From: an uncultured Bacteroidales bacterium
GTDB taxonomy: Bacteria > Bacteroidota > Bacteroidia > Bacteroidales > Bacteroidaceae
Assembly: GCA_902787555.1 (NCBI GenBank)
Contig: CADAGO010000025.1
Coordinates: forward strand, 44,099 to 108,098
Direction: 5' to 3'
Length of the DNA stretch: 64,000 nt
The notes below the pieces were generated by a model. It saw only the letters and a program-made list of their open reading frames with translations, did not search any database and was not told the origin of the DNA. The position numbers were made by a program, and so were the translations under genes. Of this stretch, positions 8,720-17,393 are shown one piece after another. Positions within the stretch are counted from its first letter, which is position 1; each line of letters begins with the position of its first letter.

Positions 8720-10240
8720 TTAATTTGCCAAAATGTCAAACACCTTGATATATCGGCCATATCTTCCCTTGTCATCCAAGCCCGAGTCACCTTCGTCTTC
8801 ATCATCCACACTCTTCACCTTCGTTTCGATACACTTGCCGTTCTCATCGTAGTAGTAGCGCCACTCGTAGGTCTCGCCCTCCTCCAACGTCTGAGTGAAC
8901 GAGAAGATCAGCCTGTGGTCGTCGGGGTCAGGCAACAACTCGCTATACTCCTTGAAATACATGCTGTTGCGCTGTTCAGAGATGAAGTAACAATGGTTGG
9001 AACCGTCATCGTGCTTCGTATCAGGTTCGAAGTATAACTTGATGTCGTCAGTCACAGGAGGATAGTCTTCAGCCAGCTGGTCGTGAATCACGATACGCAT
9101 ATCTCGAGGCAGTTCCGACTTGCTGTTCTTCGTCACCTTGTTCTTGGCATTCGTATATGCGCTCCTGATCATCTTCAGCCGCTCAGCCTTCGGAGTCGTC
9201 TTCACATTGGTTGCCTTCTGTTCGGCATCCTTCGTGTTGACCATCATTTCAAAGATGTCGAGACATTGCTTGGCAAACTCCTGGTCCGATGCCTCGTCAG
9301 CCACCTCTTCCGCATCATCATCGACATCTACCAATTTATCAATCCCCGCCTTCGACTTGTGTTCAATCCGACGACCCGCAGCATCGAAGTAGTTGCGTAC
9401 CTCCGTCACATAGCCGGCATCCGTCACACTCCGCGAAAAGGCAAAGAGCAGATGCCCGTCTTCTGGATCGAACAACAGTTCACGTTCACGCTCATGACCG
9501 TGAGCCGTAAAGTACTCCGTCATGAAATAGCAGACCGATGTTGGATCGATGATATAACTCGTCGGCTCGTTCTTCTTCTTAAAGTAGAACTTCATTTCCG
9601 ACTCCTCGTTGATGATGAAATCCTCATCCACCTGCGTACCGTCATTCAGAGTGATGGTCATATCCCGAGGACCGATGCTCCCCTTCCCGTTCGCAGCCAC
9701 CATCTCCTTCGCCTTGGCATACAACTCACGGATACGTTTTATCTGCCCTTCCTTCGACTGGCTACCCTTCACAAAGAAATCGCTAAGGTTCTTCAAAATC
9801 GTGTTGTAGGTCCTCACCGCCAACGCTTTCGGCTCGTGCGTGTACCAAGTAGCATTGATTTTCTGTCCGTCAGCATACTCCATATACACACGATACGAGT
9901 GTCCGCCCGCCATCATATCCTCCTTGTTGTAGCCATTCAAGCTTCCTGCATCCAAGTCCTCCAGCAGCTGCTGCATCCGCTTCACATCGTCAGCAGTCAC
10001 GTTATGCTCCTGCTTTGTCTCCAGAGGGGTACCCGCATCCGTACACTTCACCACCTTCGGAGTCTTCCCCATATCGGCAATCAGTTCGTAGTAGTCCTTC
10101 CCCTTATCAGGAATCCCATGCGGAGTCTCTGCACAACTGCAATAAATCAACTGCGCCTTCGGAGTGTTCTGAGCATCAGCAGCCACGAACACAAACAACA
10201 CCGCCAACAGAATAATCAGTTTCGTTTTCATCATAGCCAT
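8720..10240 (-). CDS. secreted protein with duplicated domain, unknown function
   Basis: A protein of about 506 residues with a Sec signal peptide (KTKLIILLAVLFVFVAADAQ). It contains two copies of a module, each with 'RDM..I…D…F…KF/LYF', then CYFxxE, a 'DP[ED]DGHLLFAFS / DPDDHRLIFSFT' strand, and a YxD-x-GRRIEHK / YYDENGKCIETK ending. The copies lie near residues 190-320 and 370-490 of this reading. I do not recognise the family. The start is placed at the ATG at 10240, just downstream of a TATCTTTG promoter box (10259-10266). The longer frame upstream would run through the promoter. Confidence 0.65.
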   Translation of the reverse strand: MAMMKTKLIILLAVLFVFVAADAQNTPKAQLIYCSCAETPHGIPDKGKDYYELIADMGKTPKVVKCTDAGTPLETKQEHNVTADDVKRMQQLLEDLDAGSLNGYNKEDMMAGGHSYRVYMEYADGQKINATWYTHEPKALAVRTYNTILKNLSDFFVKGSQSKEGQIKRIRELYAKAKEMVAANGKGSIGPRDMTITLNDGTQVDEDFIINEESEMKFYFKKKNEPTSYIIDPTSVCYFMTEYFTAHGHERERELLFDPEDGHLLFAFSRSVTDAGYVTEVRNYFDAAGRRIEHKSKAGIDKLVDVDDDAEEVADEASDQEFAKQCLDIFEMMVNTKDAEQKATNVKTTPKAERLKMIRSAYTNAKNKVTKNSKSELPRDMRIVIHDQLAEDYPPVTDDIKLYFEPDTKHDDGSNHCYFISEQRNSMYFKEYSELLPDPDDHRLIFSFTQTLEEGETYEWRYYYDENGKCIETKVKSVDDEDEGDSGLDDKGRYGRYIKVFDILAN

Positions 10241-10258
10241 CAATATACGATTTGTCTG

Positions 10259-10266
10259 CAAAGATA
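10259..10266 (-). promoter_or_regulatory. promoter -7 box (secreted duplicated-domain protein)
   Basis: TATCTTTG on the minus strand, about 20 nt upstream of the chosen start at 10240. Confidence 0.6.
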
Positions 10267-10516
10267 CGGAAAAAAATAAAATACAGACCCAAAAACAAAC
10301 CGTTTTTAATAAAAGAAAGAGCAAAAATACGCTATATTACGATAAAAGACAGAACTAAATTGATATAATACCTCATAAAAAAGGGAGCAAATGAGCGACA
10401 CAGAGTGTAAATGATAATGCTAAAGTATACCACAACAGAGTTACGGGCAACTTTCTTGAATTCCATCATTTTCATGACTCTTGAATCAGGACCATCCCTT
10501 GATTCAATGTTTGTAG

Positions 10517-11035
10517 CTACTTAGTAGGATTATTCGGTTTCATGTACTTCAGCACCCTCTTTGCAGCCTTGTCCAACGTATACTTATGGTCGTCGAAATA
10601 GTAGAAACATGTTTTCCATTTCAAATACATCCTTCTTCCCAACTTGAACAACGCCAAAAACAACATACTATAGAAGGTGGCCCGCCAAAACACACTCCAG
10701 AGAAAATCCTTCCACCATACCCTCTGCATATCTGGATTCCAATCCTTTGGGAATCCCACAGATTTCATATAGATATGGTATTTCAAATGATAACAAAACT
10801 CCACGTTGTTATAAACATAGAGCGGCATCACAAAAAAGACAACCAGCACGACCAACTTCGTCCACCATGGTGTATGCCTCATCAGCATTGCCAGAAGCAC
10901 GAGAGGTGTCCCATAGTACACCACATCTCCAAAGACACTAAGGACTGTCGCCGAAGGGAAGAACAACGTTTCAAGCAGTATCGTCCAACAAATCAACTTG
11001 AAACCGACCCCAATAGTTATAAGATATTTCAACAT
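10517..11035 (-). CDS. small polytopic membrane protein, unknown
   Basis: A 172-residue protein with about four predicted membrane helices (YLITIGVGFKLICWTILL; VVYYGTPLVLLAMLM; KLVVLVVFFVMPLYVY; FYSMLFLALFKLG) and a basic, aromatic-rich cytoplasmic tail. No family recognised. It lies upstream of the secreted protein and downstream of the small lipoprotein gene at 11058, all on the minus strand, at the left edge of a long accessory tract. Confidence 0.55.
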   Translation of the reverse strand: MLKYLITIGVGFKLICWTILLETLFFPSATVLSVFGDVVYYGTPLVLLAMLMRHTPWWTKLVVLVVFFVMPLYVYNNVEFCYHLKYHIYMKSVGFPKDWNPDMQRVWWKDFLWSVFWRATFYSMLFLALFKLGRRMYLKWKTCFYYFDDHKYTLDKAAKRVLKYMKPNNPTK

Positions 11036-11057
11036 ACGAAACTAGGACGTTATGTGC

Positions 11058-11384
11058 CTATTGGCACCGACTTTTAATATCGTTATATATTTCTTTGGGC
11101 AACTGCTTATAAAAAACCAGACTGCACATCTTACATTCCTTCACGACGTAACACATGGTATCAGTAAGATATATAGGATATGTCTTCCCATCCATATCAA
11201 TCCATGTGTATTTCGTCATTTTACTCGTCATGATGGTTGGCTTCTCGTCATAGAGATGTACATTAGCACACTCCAAAGTGTCAAGATCATCCCCTAACCC
11301 AAATCTCCCATGCTTCTTACATCCACACAGAAGAGCCAGTAATACTAGCACACAAAATACATTGAATACTTTCATAATACTCAA
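11058..11384 (-). CDS. small lipoprotein, unknown
   Basis: A 108-residue protein beginning with a lipoprotein signal: MKVFNVFCVLVLLALLCGCKK has a lipobox LLCGC. The first or fourth codon (11384 or 11375) could be the start. The mature part is short and acidic/aromatic with no recognised domain. It ends 22 bp before the start of the membrane protein at 11035, so the two may be co-transcribed. Confidence 0.6.
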   Translation of the reverse strand: MSIMKVFNVFCVLVLLALLCGCKKHGRFGLGDDLDTLECANVHLYDEKPTIMTSKMTKYTWIDMDGKTYPIYLTDTMCYVVKECKMCSLVFYKQLPKEIYNDIKSRCQ

Positions 11385-11463
11385 TTCTTAATTTATTTCG
11401 TCTAAGGTCTAAAGTCTAAAGTCTAAGGTCTGTTTTTTTATTCCTTCACCCGTTCCTTGTCAG

Positions 11464-12105
11464 TCAATAACGATTCTCCCGTTCGTATCTGACGAGCATT
11501 TCTTCTTGGCTTTTGAGGAATTTAATCCGGTTTCCTTTGAATCTCATTATTGCCGTTTCGCGAATCAAACCGCCAAAACTTGTCCAATAGCAACAAGAAA
11601 CTGCTGCTAAGTTGTTATGAAACATCGCAGATGGTAATAAATCCTCCTCTGGCACTTTCTCCAACTCCATAGACACACTTTCATCATTGAAATCATTATT
11701 CTTTGCTATATCCTTAAGCCTCGCTATTGAGAATATGAAATCTCTTCTGACATATCCTCCATACAAATAGGTCGGCATGACTGCTGAAGACTGTTGGAAT
11801 AAGTATGCCTGCCATGCGCCCATCGCTGTTGGCGTAACATACATATCTTCTACAAGATATTGTTTGTATTGCCGCCTTTCATAATACTTATCATCTTTCG
11901 GACACATGAAGAAGAAGCTTATTCCCCCTATAGCGTTTCCTGTCAATTCCACACCCACACGTATGTTCTCAGGAATACTGATTTTATCAAGAATGCTAAG
12001 AACCTTAGTTACATCTTTTATCCCAGTAGTACAATCTATCTTCTTGATTTCATCAAAGTACTTCCGTCCAATCCTTGCGAATGAATTGTTTTTTAATCTT
12101 CTCAT
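11464..12105 (-). CDS. hypothetical protein, 213 aa
   Basis: No family recognised. The sequence is soluble with a basic start (MRRLKNNSFARIGRKYFDEI) and a hydrophobic core segment NAIGGISFFFMCPKDD. Composition and AT-rich codon use resemble the neighbouring accessory genes. It is followed by a short AT-rich micro-repeat tract (CTAAGGTCTAAAGTCTAA type, 11399-11431). Confidence 0.5.
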   Translation of the reverse strand: MRRLKNNSFARIGRKYFDEIKKIDCTTGIKDVTKVLSILDKISIPENIRVGVELTGNAIGGISFFFMCPKDDKYYERRQYKQYLVEDMYVTPTAMGAWQAYLFQQSSAVMPTYLYGGYVRRDFIFSIARLKDIAKNNDFNDESVSMELEKVPEEDLLPSAMFHNNLAAVSCCYWTSFGGLIRETAIMRFKGNRIKFLKSQEEMLVRYERENRY

Positions 12106-12236
12106 AGCTTATCGTATATTTTCCACAACTACATTTTCATACGTCACTCACCTGTCACTTGTCATAATTTTTGTTCATAATCTCGATAGAAGAAATAGCC
12201 TTTAGGAATATAATAGAGCTTCTCCTTTATCTGACC

Positions 12237-12980
12237 TCAATGCTTTAGAATTTCAATACCTATCATGCCATTTATACTAGCTCCTCTTACATCAGTCTTG
12301 ATTCCATGTTCTTCATAGTTAGTAAAACCAATAACAACATCATGACCATGTAGATAGCTATGTTTGCCAAGATCAACTAGAGAAGGTCGAACCCCGTCAA
12401 AATCCGTTCTATCATTCCAAACGCAACATGTGACAACAACTGGAATATTTCTTTTAACAGCAATTTCTCTCATACAACTCATATCGCAAATGTCCTCTGA
12501 TGTAAGGTCATAAATTACTTCATCAACAAACATGATTTTTATTCTGTTTGTTTCAACGATTCTATCTATCTTCTCTGTAATCGCTTTGTCCTCATACCAT
12601 CCGGCCTTTGCAAAATACAATGGAGACTCCCTAAGTTTATTCAAAAAAGCATCAACAATTTCTTTATACTCTTCATCATCAAGGATATTACGTATATTAT
12701 TAGTCTCAATGTTGCAATAATATGCAATCATTGAGGAAATAAGATTTCTTTCCGATATATAATTAAGCAATATTAAGGTTGGTATCTTTTGATCGATTGC
12801 GATATGACACAATTGGTGTATGACGAATGCTGTTTTACAACATCCCTCTTCTCCACATATTGTTGTCATTTCTCCTGGATAATATCCTCCGATAATGTCA
12901 TCAAGACATAAAACACCTGTCTTAATTGGAGTTATATCTTGCCGACAGATTTTATCTAAAACTTTGCTGATGTGATCCAT
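12237..12980 (-). CDS. DnaB-helicase-like RecA-fold ATPase domain protein
   Basis: A 247-residue protein resembling an isolated DnaB C-terminal domain. It starts 'TPIKTGVLCLDDIIGGYYPGEMTTICGEEGCCKTAFVIHQ', matching the DnaB pattern 'ipTGf..LD..tgG..pg.l.iiaarpsmGKTaf'. The Walker A is odd: the conserved Gly before Lys is Cys (GCCKT). The Walker B region reads IKIMFVDEVIYD. No N-terminal DnaB domain is present, so it is unlikely to be a replicative helicase; a KaiC/RadA-like regulatory ATPase is also possible. Neighbours are unknown small genes. Confidence 0.6.
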   Translation of the reverse strand: MDHISKVLDKICRQDITPIKTGVLCLDDIIGGYYPGEMTTICGEEGCCKTAFVIHQLCHIAIDQKIPTLILLNYISERNLISSMIAYYCNIETNNIRNILDDEEYKEIVDAFLNKLRESPLYFAKAGWYEDKAITEKIDRIVETNRIKIMFVDEVIYDLTSEDICDMSCMREIAVKRNIPVVVTCCVWNDRTDFDGVRPSLVDLGKHSYLHGHDVVIGFTNYEEHGIKTDVRGASINGMIGIEILKH

Positions 12981-13024
12981 ATTAATTTGTTTTTTTAATC
13001 CATATTGTTATAACTGTCAACTTT

Positions 13025-13156
13025 CTAAATTCCATTCTCTATGATTCTAATCTTTTGAATCAACTCTGCTTTGATATCGTCTAGTGCACCTAAGACATGA
13101 AAGACATCATGTAAAGAGTAGGTGTTATCCACTAATGTCCATGTACATATTTCCAT
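13025..13156 (-). CDS. possible small protein, 43 aa
   Basis: A short minus-strand frame starting MEICTWTLVDNTYSLHDVF and ending IRIIENGI fills part of the gap between two genes. It could start earlier at a GTG (13192). The predicted helix (ALDDIKAELIQKIRIIENG) looks protein-like, but with this length chance cannot be excluded. Confidence 0.3.
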   Translation of the reverse strand: MEICTWTLVDNTYSLHDVFHVLGALDDIKAELIQKIRIIENGI

Positions 13157-13217
13157 ATCGAGCCACACACACTTCTTATGAACATAAATCACTAGTGTCC
13201 ACTAAAAAATGGACGAC

Positions 13218-13568
13218 TTAAAAATTTAATAAATTAGGTTCACTTGAACCGCGATAGAAATTTCTCTGTTGAATATATCTTACATTACGTTTCGCCAGTT
13301 CTTGATTATAGTTATCCACATACTGACGAATCACGCGGATCTGGCTTCTATGCACTACGGGTATACACACATTATACGAGAGCTCTATCTGATAAAGATT
13401 CCCATATTCTTTGAAGATTGTTAAGTAAGTATTTCCCTGATAGGACGTCAGGTGTTCCCCAAGTCCTCCATGCGCCTCAGGCCATTCTTTTAGCTCTCCA
13501 CCTATCTCTTTGACGGCTTCCGATACCATTGTTACCACATATTCTCTTGACGTTCTATTATCTTCCAT
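13218..13568 (-). CDS. hypothetical protein, 116 aa
   Basis: Unrecognised small soluble protein (MEDNRTSREYVVTMVSEAVK) with an alternating strand pattern (TSYQGNTYLTIFKEYGNLYQIEL) and a basic C-terminal helix. It lies in the run of minus-strand genes around the VWA protein, 49 bp downstream of the cysteine-rich lipoprotein gene. Confidence 0.5.
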   Translation of the reverse strand: MEDNRTSREYVVTMVSEAVKEIGGELKEWPEAHGGLGEHLTSYQGNTYLTIFKEYGNLYQIELSYNVCIPVVHRSQIRVIRQYVDNYNQELAKRNVRYIQQRNFYRGSSEPNLLNF

Positions 13569-13617
13569 ATATTTATACCTCGTATATTTGCTGTTTGTAT
13601 GATTTCATCTCTTCTAC

Positions 13618-13962
13618 TCAGCTCATCGTTTCACAGATAAACTGCACTTGATAATGACAATCCGTACAAATAGATAGCGGCCCCTTTCGTCCACACAAAC
13701 TACTCCAAGTCCAACTTGGGCTGCAAAAATCTATCCACAGCAATTCTTCTGATGCTTTACCACATTTAGGGCAGGGTGCATATTGAGACCTCGGTTCTAT
13801 CTTGTTGTTCATACAAGAATCTACATCTTCCCAAGGGAAATGTGGCGATATTTCGCCCACGTAATGGATTACATCTTCCTCTTTCTGTTCCGACTGTCCA
13901 TTCTGAGTACAACTGCAGATTGCAATCATTACTACCAAAATTAATAATGCCAATCCTTTCAT
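13618..13962 (-). CDS. small lipoprotein with zinc-ribbon-like cysteines
   Basis: About 114 residues from the ATG at 13962, which is 1 bp from the VWA gene end (13964). A lipoprotein signal KGLALLILVVMIAICSC is followed by a mature part with CPKCG and CTDC pairs spaced like a zinc ribbon. A longer frame upstream overlaps the VWA gene and is rejected. Function unknown; tight coupling to the VWA gene suggests a shared role. Confidence 0.6.
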   Translation of the reverse strand: MKGLALLILVVMIAICSCTQNGQSEQKEEDVIHYVGEISPHFPWEDVDSCMNNKIEPRSQYAPCPKCGKASEELLWIDFCSPSWTWSSLCGRKGPLSICTDCHYQVQFICETMS

Positions 13963-13963
13963 A

Positions 13964-14719
13964 TTATTCCTTATCCAACCAATTCTTAAACTTTCCCCAG
14001 AAACCTTGTGACTTTTCATTCGTTTCTGGCTCATCATCTTTTGGTTCCAGAGCCTTCTCTTCCTTTCTCTTTTCCTCTTCGAAGAAATCAAAGTCCTTCC
14101 TTCTCATGAAATCCTTCCCTTCATTTGCAAGTTTACAATAGAACACACTTCTGCGGCAATGCTCTACGTTAAACATCTCTTCCGCACCAGTCTGCGAATA
14201 CTCATAATTCATCCTGCTACGAATACCCATACTGTCTGCCACAGCATCCACATCCTGATTCGTACCAATATACGCAAACACCCATCCTCTCTCCTTCATC
14301 TCCGAAACCAGTCGCTTGATATCACTGCCGCTATACTCTCTTGAAGCATTCTCCATTCCGTCTGTAATGATGGTTACCAACACCACATCCTCCTCTGTCA
14401 CATGTTTCTTCAGTCTGTTGATCGACTGCCCCATCGCATCATACAGCGGAGTACAAGCATTAGGCTGATAATCAGTCCATTTCAGAGCCTTTCCACCTTC
14501 CACCTGCTTCCGATTCATCACCGTCCTGATTCCATTGCTGTTAAATGTCACAAACGAAACGAAATGCTCCTGTTCCGCATGTTCCCTCTGAGCATTACTG
14601 ATAGTCTGCAGAGTCTCATTCACTCCACCCACTGCTTGTTTCTCAATTGCGCTCATCGATCCACTCTCATCGAGAATGATCAAGTTGAACACCTTCTGTT
14701 TCTTACTGTACTTTTCCAT
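13964..14719 (-). CDS. von Willebrand factor A domain protein
   Basis: A 251-residue protein that is mostly one VWA domain. It has a complete MIDAS: DESGSMS near residue 18 (DxSxS), a Thr in NACTPLYDAMGQ, and Asp in TIITDGMENAS. A charged tail (about residues 205-251, rich in Lys/Glu/Phe) follows. It has no signal peptide, so it is cytoplasmic. Stand-alone VWA proteins often act as metal-dependent binding partners in chaperone or stress modules such as Ter gene clusters. It has its own TAACTTTG promoter (14757-14764). Confidence 0.85.
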   Translation of the reverse strand: MEKYSKKQKVFNLIILDESGSMSAIEKQAVGGVNETLQTISNAQREHAEQEHFVSFVTFNSNGIRTVMNRKQVEGGKALKWTDYQPNACTPLYDAMGQSINRLKKHVTEEDVVLVTIITDGMENASREYSGSDIKRLVSEMKERGWVFAYIGTNQDVDAVADSMGIRSRMNYEYSQTGAEEMFNVEHCRRSVFYCKLANEGKDFMRRKDFDFFEEEKRKEEKALEPKDDEPETNEKSQGFWGKFKNWLDKE

Positions 14720-14756
14720 AGATTTTCTCCTTACATATTAATTATTAACTCGCTTG

Positions 14757-14788
14757 CAAAGTTAGCAATTCTCATAATACTCACCAAA
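14757..14788 (-). promoter_or_regulatory. promoter of the VWA gene
   Basis: TAACTTTG (14757-14764) with TTTG (14785-14788) 20 nt upstream on the minus strand, a good match to the Bacteroidota promoter consensus. Confidence 0.7.
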
Positions 14789-14798
14789 CAATTTTCAA

Positions 14799-14813
14799 TC
14801 ACAAGCCTTGTGA
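14799..14813. repeat. palindrome TCACAAGCCTTGTGA, copy 1
   Basis: 15-bp near-perfect palindrome just upstream of the VWA promoter. An identical copy with similar flanks lies at 26422-26436 upstream of the DUF488 operon promoter, suggesting a shared operator or a hairpin element. Confidence 0.6.
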
Positions 14814-14975
14814 AATTGAAAAAAAATGCGTTTAAGCCAAATACAAATCAAGTTTATTTGAATTTGTTGAGGCGTAGCATTTTGCGCGAAGCGAATTTAT
14901 ATTATTCTTTTCTATTTGTTTTGCTATTAATAGGAAAAAGATATATCTTGCAAGGAATTCCGGTAGACTTTGGCC

Positions 14976-15434
14976 TCAGATTGCTTCCATCATTTTCCAA
15001 ATATCTCTCATTGTGAGATGATCATCTCCCTTCTCAAGCAATCCTAAAATAAAACCAGGCCAATATTGGAACAATTCACTTCTATATTTGAAGTGTGATT
15101 CATCTATTTTCTGACAGAGAGCATCATAAAAATCTTTAATAAATAAAAGATGATTACCTCCTCCAAGATACATAGATGTCCATTTTTCATTTTTCGACCG
15201 ACTATCAAATACTCCAAATTCGATATCTTCAGAAACAGGAATAATTTCCTTTATATGCTCCACTCTTATTCCATCTTTTTGACAATAATTTGCATGATAA
15301 ATCCTCCCGTCTCTATCAATCATATAGATAGCTCCCATTTCCCCCTGTGCTCCAGGGTATGCAAAAGAGAAAGCAACTATATCAAGTGAACAATAATTCT
15401 TATAATTACATTCCGATATCTCAATTACATTCAT
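14976..15434 (-). CDS. hypothetical protein, 152 aa
   Basis: No family recognised with confidence. A mixed alpha/beta acidic protein (MNVIEISECNYKNYCSLDIV…GAIYMIDRDGRIYHANY…LGGGNHLLFIKDFYDAL). Its size and style resemble small immunity-type proteins of toxin loci, but no cognate toxin is visible. It is separated from the VWA gene by about 250 bp. Confidence 0.5.
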   Translation of the reverse strand: MNVIEISECNYKNYCSLDIVAFSFAYPGAQGEMGAIYMIDRDGRIYHANYCQKDGIRVEHIKEIIPVSEDIEFGVFDSRSKNEKWTSMYLGGGNHLLFIKDFYDALCQKIDESHFKYRSELFQYWPGFILGLLEKGDDHLTMRDIWKMMEAI

Positions 15435-15547
15435 AACTTTCCTATTAGATTAATTTGCTTGCATATTTACACCATTTTCCCCACTCACTACAGACTTTCA
15501 ACTATCAACTTTATCAATAACCAATAACCCATAACCTATAACCATTA

Positions 15548-16099
15548 TTATTCCCACACCACCAAATCGCGAGGCAACATTATCTTTTTTGTCTTACCAC
15601 GTTCTCCTGTGATGGCATACTGTTCCACAATAGATTCATCCACCTCTCTCATGAAAACAGCTTTGATACGAGAACATTTCTCATTGATGGAGTTCGATAA
15701 TGGATTGGTGACATCCTCAATACTCTGCTTTGCCCTGTCAGTTAATCCATTAGGCCGCAGCAATGCATACAAATTTGTCAGTTCATCACGATAGTCTGAA
15801 AGATACTTGAACATGATACCTTCTGGATGTTTCAAGAACAAAAGATAAACCGCTTTTACTATCGGCTCCATACATATCTCAACACGGTCTGCGCCTAGAA
15901 AGAGTCTATAGTCTCGACTGACAAATAATTGAATCAGAGGCTTTTCGACGTGTAGTAAAGATACTATACCCTTTACACTTAGTCCGCTATCTCGCAATAA
16001 CTGCAACTTGTCTTTTACTTCATCTAAGAGAGCAGAGCTGTTACTATGCTGCTGCTCTCTTAGAATCTGTTTTGTCTGCTTAGTTCCCATAATGAACAT
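15548..16099 (-). CDS. hypothetical protein, 183 aa
   Basis: Unrecognised mostly helical protein. The middle part 'VKAVYLLFLKHPEGIMFKYLSDYRDELTNLYALLRPNG' looks like a helical DNA-binding or transcription-factor-like module. 'SGLSVKGIVSLLHVEKPLIQLFVSRDY' precedes it. It begins 8 bp after the acidic 65-residue gene ends, so the two are coupled. Start at 16099 or 16090 (ATG in both). Confidence 0.5.
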   Translation of the reverse strand: MFIMGTKQTKQILREQQHSNSSALLDEVKDKLQLLRDSGLSVKGIVSLLHVEKPLIQLFVSRDYRLFLGADRVEICMEPIVKAVYLLFLKHPEGIMFKYLSDYRDELTNLYALLRPNGLTDRAKQSIEDVTNPLSNSINEKCSRIKAVFMREVDESIVEQYAITGERGKTKKIMLPRDLVVWE

Positions 16100-16107
16100 G
16101 TCTGATA

Positions 16108-16305
16108 TTAGAAACCCATAGCTTCCATCATTGCATCGTATTCCATAGGATTTCTCGGCATTTCACCATACATCCCATCTGTCAACGCATCCCAGGAATC
16201 TTCTGCTGTCCACTCATAGCCACCTTCATCATAATAATCACTTTCGTAATCATCATACTCGAGTTCTTCATTCTCGTACTCGTCTTCATAAAAATCATTT
16301 GCCAT
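16108..16305 (-). CDS. small acidic protein, 65 aa
   Basis: Very acidic, Tyr-rich short protein (MANDFYEDEYENEELEYDDYESDYYDEGG) with a more ordinary C-terminal part (WDALTDGMYGEMPRNPMEYDAMMEAMGF). No family recognised. Such DNA-mimic-like composition occurs in anti-restriction and histone-mimic proteins, but that is only an analogy. Located between two unrecognised genes in the same direction. Confidence 0.5.
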   Translation of the reverse strand: MANDFYEDEYENEELEYDDYESDYYDEGGYEWTAEDSWDALTDGMYGEMPRNPMEYDAMMEAMGF

Positions 16306-16333
16306 AGTTGTAATATTTAGAGGTTAATACTAT

Positions 16334-16777
16334 TTATGCAATCTGTTTGGTAAAAGTTTCCTTTATCAAACTTCGCGACATACTTATTAATTCATCATCA
16401 CTCTTTCTTATTCCTTTAGACAGGAAGTCATCTTTTAATACTTTTTTCAACATATCAATACTTAGACTTGCTGCTACTAATTCTGAGAATTTCACCCAGT
16501 TACAACCACCCCATACTCTCTGTGCAATAGCAGATAGATGATTGTTGTCGATTCGAAATATTGTTATGCCATTAAGGAATGTATGTTTATATCCTTCACC
16601 TATTTCATAACAAACCAAGATTCTGCTTGATAGGCGCATTGCCTTATAGTAAGTATTACCAAGAGTACTTGTGAATCCCATTGTAAGAAATACATTTCTC
16701 TCAGGATTATAAGTCAGCTTCTTGCCAAATGCTATTGCTAATGCATTTTGAACATTATTGATCTGTGTAATTGCCAT
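16334..16777 (-). CDS. hypothetical protein, 147 aa
   Basis: Unrecognised protein starting MAITQINNVQNALAIAFGKK, with a strand-rich middle (RILVCYEIGEGYKHTFLNGITIFRID) and a helical C terminus. It lies 28 bp upstream of the acidic protein gene in the same orientation, forming a probable three-gene unit with 16108 and 15548. Confidence 0.5.
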   Translation of the reverse strand: MAITQINNVQNALAIAFGKKLTYNPERNVFLTMGFTSTLGNTYYKAMRLSSRILVCYEIGEGYKHTFLNGITIFRIDNNHLSAIAQRVWGGCNWVKFSELVAASLSIDMLKKVLKDDFLSKGIRKSDDELISMSRSLIKETFTKQIA

Positions 16778-16884
16778 AGTCGTTTTTTTAAGGTTTCCAT
16801 CAAATCTAATTAGAAATTATCCGAGGTGGTGTTAGATAATACATTCAAGCCATTGCTTATGGAGTCATCATCTTATTGACTATT

Positions 16885-17241
16885 TTAATTCAACATCTCT
16901 TCCTTATACGCTTCGTTTGCTAATAATTCATGTTCAGCCTCTAAGAGCATTTCCTCAACCAAGGCTTCATTTGCCAAAGCATCTTGCTCAAACTGATACG
17001 ACAATTCTTCAATATACGCATCATCGGCGTCCGCATCCAGTTCTGCTTGCAATACAGCCTCTTCGATCAACGAGCCGTTTGCCAAAGCATCTTGCTCAGA
17101 CTGATGCAACAATTCCTCCTTATAAATCTCATTCGCAAAAGTATCTTGCTTTGCTTGAGAGATTATATCCTCAATCCACATCTTGTTTGTAGAGTTCATA
17201 ACTAAGTTCTGTCCGTTCACCTGAGAAAAAGTCTTCTTCAT
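16885..17241 (-). CDS. protein of five 18-residue helical repeats
   Basis: A 118-residue protein. After a short N terminus (about residues 1-30) it consists of about five copies of an 18-residue unit of the form QDALANEALVEEMLLEAE. Conserved features are D/E-x-LAN, then YxEE or LxEE, then a Q/E-rich end. Eighteen residues are exactly five alpha-helical turns, so a continuous amphipathic helix is expected. The neighbouring sensor kinase gene also contains 18-residue repeats. It has its own TAACTTTG promoter (17320-17327). Confidence 0.65.
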   Translation of the reverse strand: MKKTFSQVNGQNLVMNSTNKMWIEDIISQAKQDTFANEIYKEELLHQSEQDALANGSLIEEAVLQAELDADADDAYIEELSYQFEQDALANEALVEEMLLEAEHELLANEAYKEEMLN

Positions 17242-17319
17242 AGTATTCTTGTTTTGTTTGTTCCCACCAATAAAGCATTTGCAGCATCAAATCCGAGATG
17301 GTTTCGAAGTTTGACGCTG

Positions 17320-17327
17320 CAAAGTTA
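17320..17327 (-). promoter_or_regulatory. promoter -7 box of the 18-residue-repeat protein
   Basis: TAACTTTG on the minus strand with a TTG at 17348-17350, 20 nt upstream; the gene starts at 17241. Confidence 0.6.
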
Positions 17328-17366
17328 TGTAGTTTTTCACAAACTTGCAAGAAAAAAGACCTTGTG

Positions 17367-17393
17367 AATGGTTCCGTTCTATTTGGAACCGTT
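17367..17393 (-). terminator. hairpin at the end of the receiver-protein gene
   Basis: Stem AACGGTTCC / GGAACCATT (one G.T pair) with a 9-nt loop that contains the TAG stop of the receiver gene, followed on the minus strand by a T-rich stretch. The same 27-nt hairpin geometry occurs at 21888-21914, so the pair brackets the kinase-receiver operon. Confidence 0.55.

Noticed and set aside
9083-10279. 398-residue plus-strand frame
   Set aside because: Antisense to the secreted duplicated-domain gene, very rich in His, Arg and Leu, as typical of shadow frames.
13963-14091. N-terminal extension of the cysteine-rich lipoprotein
   Set aside because: It overlaps the VWA gene, and the lipoprotein signal starts at 13962.
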